A stretch of DNA of 64,000 bases from Gymnogyps californianus (Eukaryota; Chordata; Aves; Accipitriformes; Cathartidae): the NCBI RefSeq assembly GCF_018139145.2, contig NC_059471.1, forward strand, positions 98,644,914-98,708,913, given 5' to 3'. Shown piece by piece: positions 61,200 through 64,000 of this stretch. A program made the translations under genes and the position numbers. Each line of letters begins with the position of its first letter. The first letter of the stretch is position 1. Under the pieces are notes generated by a model that ran no database searches, had not been told where the DNA came from, and worked only from the letters and a program-made list of their open reading frames with translations.

Positions 61200-62330
61200 T
61201 TAAGGGATGAGCCACTTTGTAGCACTTTGCCCTTCAATGCTCTCGCTCCCTGTCATTCTACTACCAGACATCCTTGCTTTGCTCAGGAATCAAATCGCCA
61301 GCGCTGTGTTTGACACAGCAGTTTGTTTCCTTCTTCTTCATTATCATGGTGCTGGGGTTTCAGTTCACCTTTCTTCCAACCTGACTGACTGACTCTGCTC
61401 AAGTTTTTAGCAGTTTTGAGGCACTTCTCTTAGCAATGTGCCCAGGGTATTGTTTTTGGTCTCTATGTTATCTTTATATTTACCCTATCAGCAGTACTTT
61501 TGCTCCTGGCCAGTGATATTGGTATGCTCATAGCACTCAGGTATGTTCCTTCTTTCTTGTCTGCTCACGTACTGATCAATAATTCTGTTTCTACCTCCCT
61601 TATCTCCCTCTTGGAGAGATACAACTGCTTTAAAGATAACAAAACCAGAAATTCTTTTCTTCCCCTGTGATTCTCACTATTCATCTTTCTTTTCTCACTA
61701 GTGATGTTTGTGTCATTTTTGTTGTTATTGCCAAGAAAATACCTTTTTAAAAACCAGTGGTGCTCTGCTCTGGACCCTTCTCTCCCACACTGTCAAAACA
61801 GGCATGTATATTTTTAAGCACAGTTCACCGCGATTCTTAATTTTGGTTCAGTGGATAAGCCCTTCCATGTATCTCTTGTTTTGCACCTCAACATCAACCA
61901 TATTTCTATGCCTATTTCTTCATTTCCATGCCTACCCTCTGCAGTCTCTTAAAGCTCATGCAAATCAGACTGATTTTTCACTTTTCTCTGTTCCTCATGA
62001 TCCCCATCTTTTCTGAAGACTACCTATTGTTACTCTAATATTCTTACCTTATCCTTATTATGGCTGTTCTGTTTATTCTTCTCAGCCCCCTCACCACCTG
62101 CCGATTCAAATTTTTCATTTCAGCACACTTTTCTCATTCCTTGCTTTTTCTACATCATGCTTTTCTCATCTTGTCCTTTGGAATTTTTTCATTAACTCCT
62201 TTCACTTCTTGTTTGTTTCCATAGTTTAAATCTCTTCTTAAAAGGAGTTTCTGTGTTTTGCTACTTAATCCCAAGCATACTGTGTCTTATGGATCAGCAT
62301 TGCTTGTTTTCTTTACTAGGCTATACTACC
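61200..62330 (+). mobile_element. Probable ancient L2-clade LINE fragment
   Basis: Plus orientation. Several blocks line up in order with the L2-type reverse transcriptase and later region: VFDTAVCFLLL (61306-61338; family AFDTVDHPLLL), a CAGGGTATTGTTTTTGGTCT block (family PQGSVLGP), YAHSTQ at 61523-61540 (family YADDTQ, both catalytic aspartates gone), an AACAAAACCAGAAATTCTTT block (family KTELL), CTGCAGTCTCTTAAAG, and a TTTAAATCTCTTCTTAAAAG block near the 3' end. Frames are broken throughout. Aligned from memory of the family, so boundaries are approximate. Such elements stopped moving before modern birds arose. Confidence 0.6.
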
Positions 62331-64000
62331 CTGGAAGGTATTGAGCTTGCCTGATGTTTTTATGTTTTTGTTGTTGTTTGTTTCTTTATATAATTCTCCT
62401 CCAAGTGTCATATTGGAAACCGTTACAAGGGGTATGGGCCTTTTATTTCCAGATTCATCATTATTCTGTTTCTGCTCAGAACTAGGGTAATTTTAGGATT
62501 ATATTTCCCAGAAAGACAAAAATATAAGAAGACTCCTTTTGAAAGGGATCGAAGATATAAGAACTCACAAGCATCTTCTTTAGTGCCTGAAAAAATATTG
62601 CCTTGGGCAATCCAACTGTGGAAGGGAGAGGAAAACTTTGGAAAGTCTTCAAGACCCAGCTAAATATAACACCTTGGGCTGCAGACAGTTTCTTGGCCTT
62701 TTTTTATCCCATGCATTTTCATCCCATGTGTCAAATACAGTTGGTCACAGATTTCAGAAGTGCTGAATGAGCCACAAGGAGAAAGAAAAAGACTACAAAA
62801 CTGTGCTTCATGGGTGCCTGGAAGCCTGGAGGCAGAACTCAACTGTGAAAGTCAAAGTAAAATACTTCTGGTTTGGGGATTCACCATATTGTTTAGGGTC
62901 CTGATTTCATCTTGAGTCTTTCTGTATTTAATGTAACACTCAGCTCCTGCAGACAGATACTTTTGGTGCAAGTCTCCCCTTTCACTAAAAACCCCCCATT
63001 TTTCTGTCCTTTACATCTCTAGAGAAAAGAACATTTGATGTGACTATGTCTGAAAGGTTCATAAACCAGAATGTGCTTGTTGTATGAAGTCTTTTAAAAT
63101 TTTTAGAATTTTTAAAAAAATCATATCATGATTTTTAAGTCCATCTTCTTGATTTGGGGGACAGATGATCTGTCATTTGCCATCACAATCAGAGTTTGAC
63201 AATACTGAATGCAAATACCTTTAATTCCTACCAGAGGTGGGGAGATGTGGAAGGATCAGTTCCTTTGGTAGGCCTTTGTAATAGGAGGGACAGTGGAGGA
63301 GAGGAGTATTTACATGGGAAAATCACTGAAGAAGCTGGATTTATATGATACAATTACTGGGGGAAAGGCCCCGTCATGTACAAACTGAGGAAATGGGGAG
63401 AGAGTTATGAGAAACTGTTTCATGTGAAGGCATGCCTGAGAGGATAAAGATCTTTTTTAAAATGCTCTTAGCTGTAGCGAAGTCTGGAGTGGGCTTACGC
63501 CTCTGGTTCAGAGGTGTGAAGCTTGGAGAGCTGTAATAAAGCATGTGGGCTCTTTAAAGACCTGGAAGGACGGCTGGCTCCCCTGTGCAATTCAGTGATG
63601 CACAGCTGCAGGGATTTAGACCAAGCATTTGATTTCCTGTCTGGCTTATAGGAACTGGCATAGAAAGAGGGAGAGAAATGATAGTGCTTCTCAGAAAGGG
63701 AAAGGATATGCTTCAGGTAAGGGAAGCCTGAGGGATCCTGGTCTTCATTATATAGAGCTGCCCTGGGCTTTTTATGGGGGGAGGAAGGGACAGCTAGGGG
63801 AGTCAAATAATAAGGGCCGGTCAGGAGATTTCTCACTAGGGTGTCATGATGCTCATTATCCTGGAAGGTGAGACCAGCCTGTGGCCACTTTCAATATGTT
63901 ATTAAAACAGTGGGCCTAGTTCAGGAGCTCTGATAGCCAATTTACTGCTGCTTCCTTGATACCTCAGGAGACTGCCTAGATGCAGAAGTCGTTCAGCCCA
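62331..64000. other. Intergenic sequence to window end
   Basis: No gene, RNA or repeat recognised in the last 1.7 kb. Confidence 0.55.

Overview
The window is vertebrate, almost certainly avian, nuclear DNA. Three CR1 LINE fragments are present, along with three copies of one solo LTR family typical of bird genomes, and a single multi-exon gene with long introns. I infer a neoavian bird; the exact species cannot be read from the sequence.

All recognisable coding sequence belongs to one gene, BACE2 (beta-site APP-cleaving enzyme 2, memapsin 1), on the minus strand. I reconstructed nine coding exons (48852..48541, 25864..25776, 18032..17816, 16207..16079, 14850..14716, 11510..11409, 7882..7733, 6554..6386, 373..120). 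They join in one frame to 1557 nt, or 518 codons plus TGA, the same length as human BACE2. The two catalytic aspartates fall at residues 110 and 303 and six conserved cysteines at 233, 292, 344, 393, 433 and 457, matching the human numbering as I remember it. The protein is a type I membrane aspartyl protease: signal peptide, propeptide, two-lobed catalytic domain, one transmembrane helix and a short cytosolic tail.

Layout: 1..119 is the start of the 3' UTR, which runs off the window. 120..48852 is the gene, with intron 1 about 22.7 kb and intron 2 about 7.7 kb. 48.1..49.6 kb is a CpG island covering exon 1, the 5' UTR and the promoter. 49.6..64 kb is upstream intergenic sequence, which by mammalian synteny (DSCAM-BACE2-FAM3B-MX) should lead towards DSCAM. 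I found no second gene.

Repeats: CR1 at 3.16..3.72 kb (-), 22.85..24.25 kb (+) and 32.09..32.62 kb (-); solo LTRs at 21.03..21.64 kb (-), 37.23..37.84 kb (+) and 52.10..52.69 kb (+), each with a 5-bp target duplication (one exact, two with one transition). Probable very old repeats are an L2-clade LINE at 61.2..62.3 kb and two MIR-like SINE fragments (19.86..20.04 kb and 33.23..33.32 kb).

The most unusual local structures lie in the BACE2 5' region: a perfect inverted repeat with 34-bp arms and a 4-nt loop (49067..49138), a (GGA)14 tract that would encode 13 leucines inside a possible upstream ORF (49029..48883), and a G-rich run on the transcript strand just inside intron 1. Exons 7 and 8 have acceptors whose pyrimidine tracts are long pure T homopolymers. 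Exon 7 also has a weak donor and a length divisible by three.
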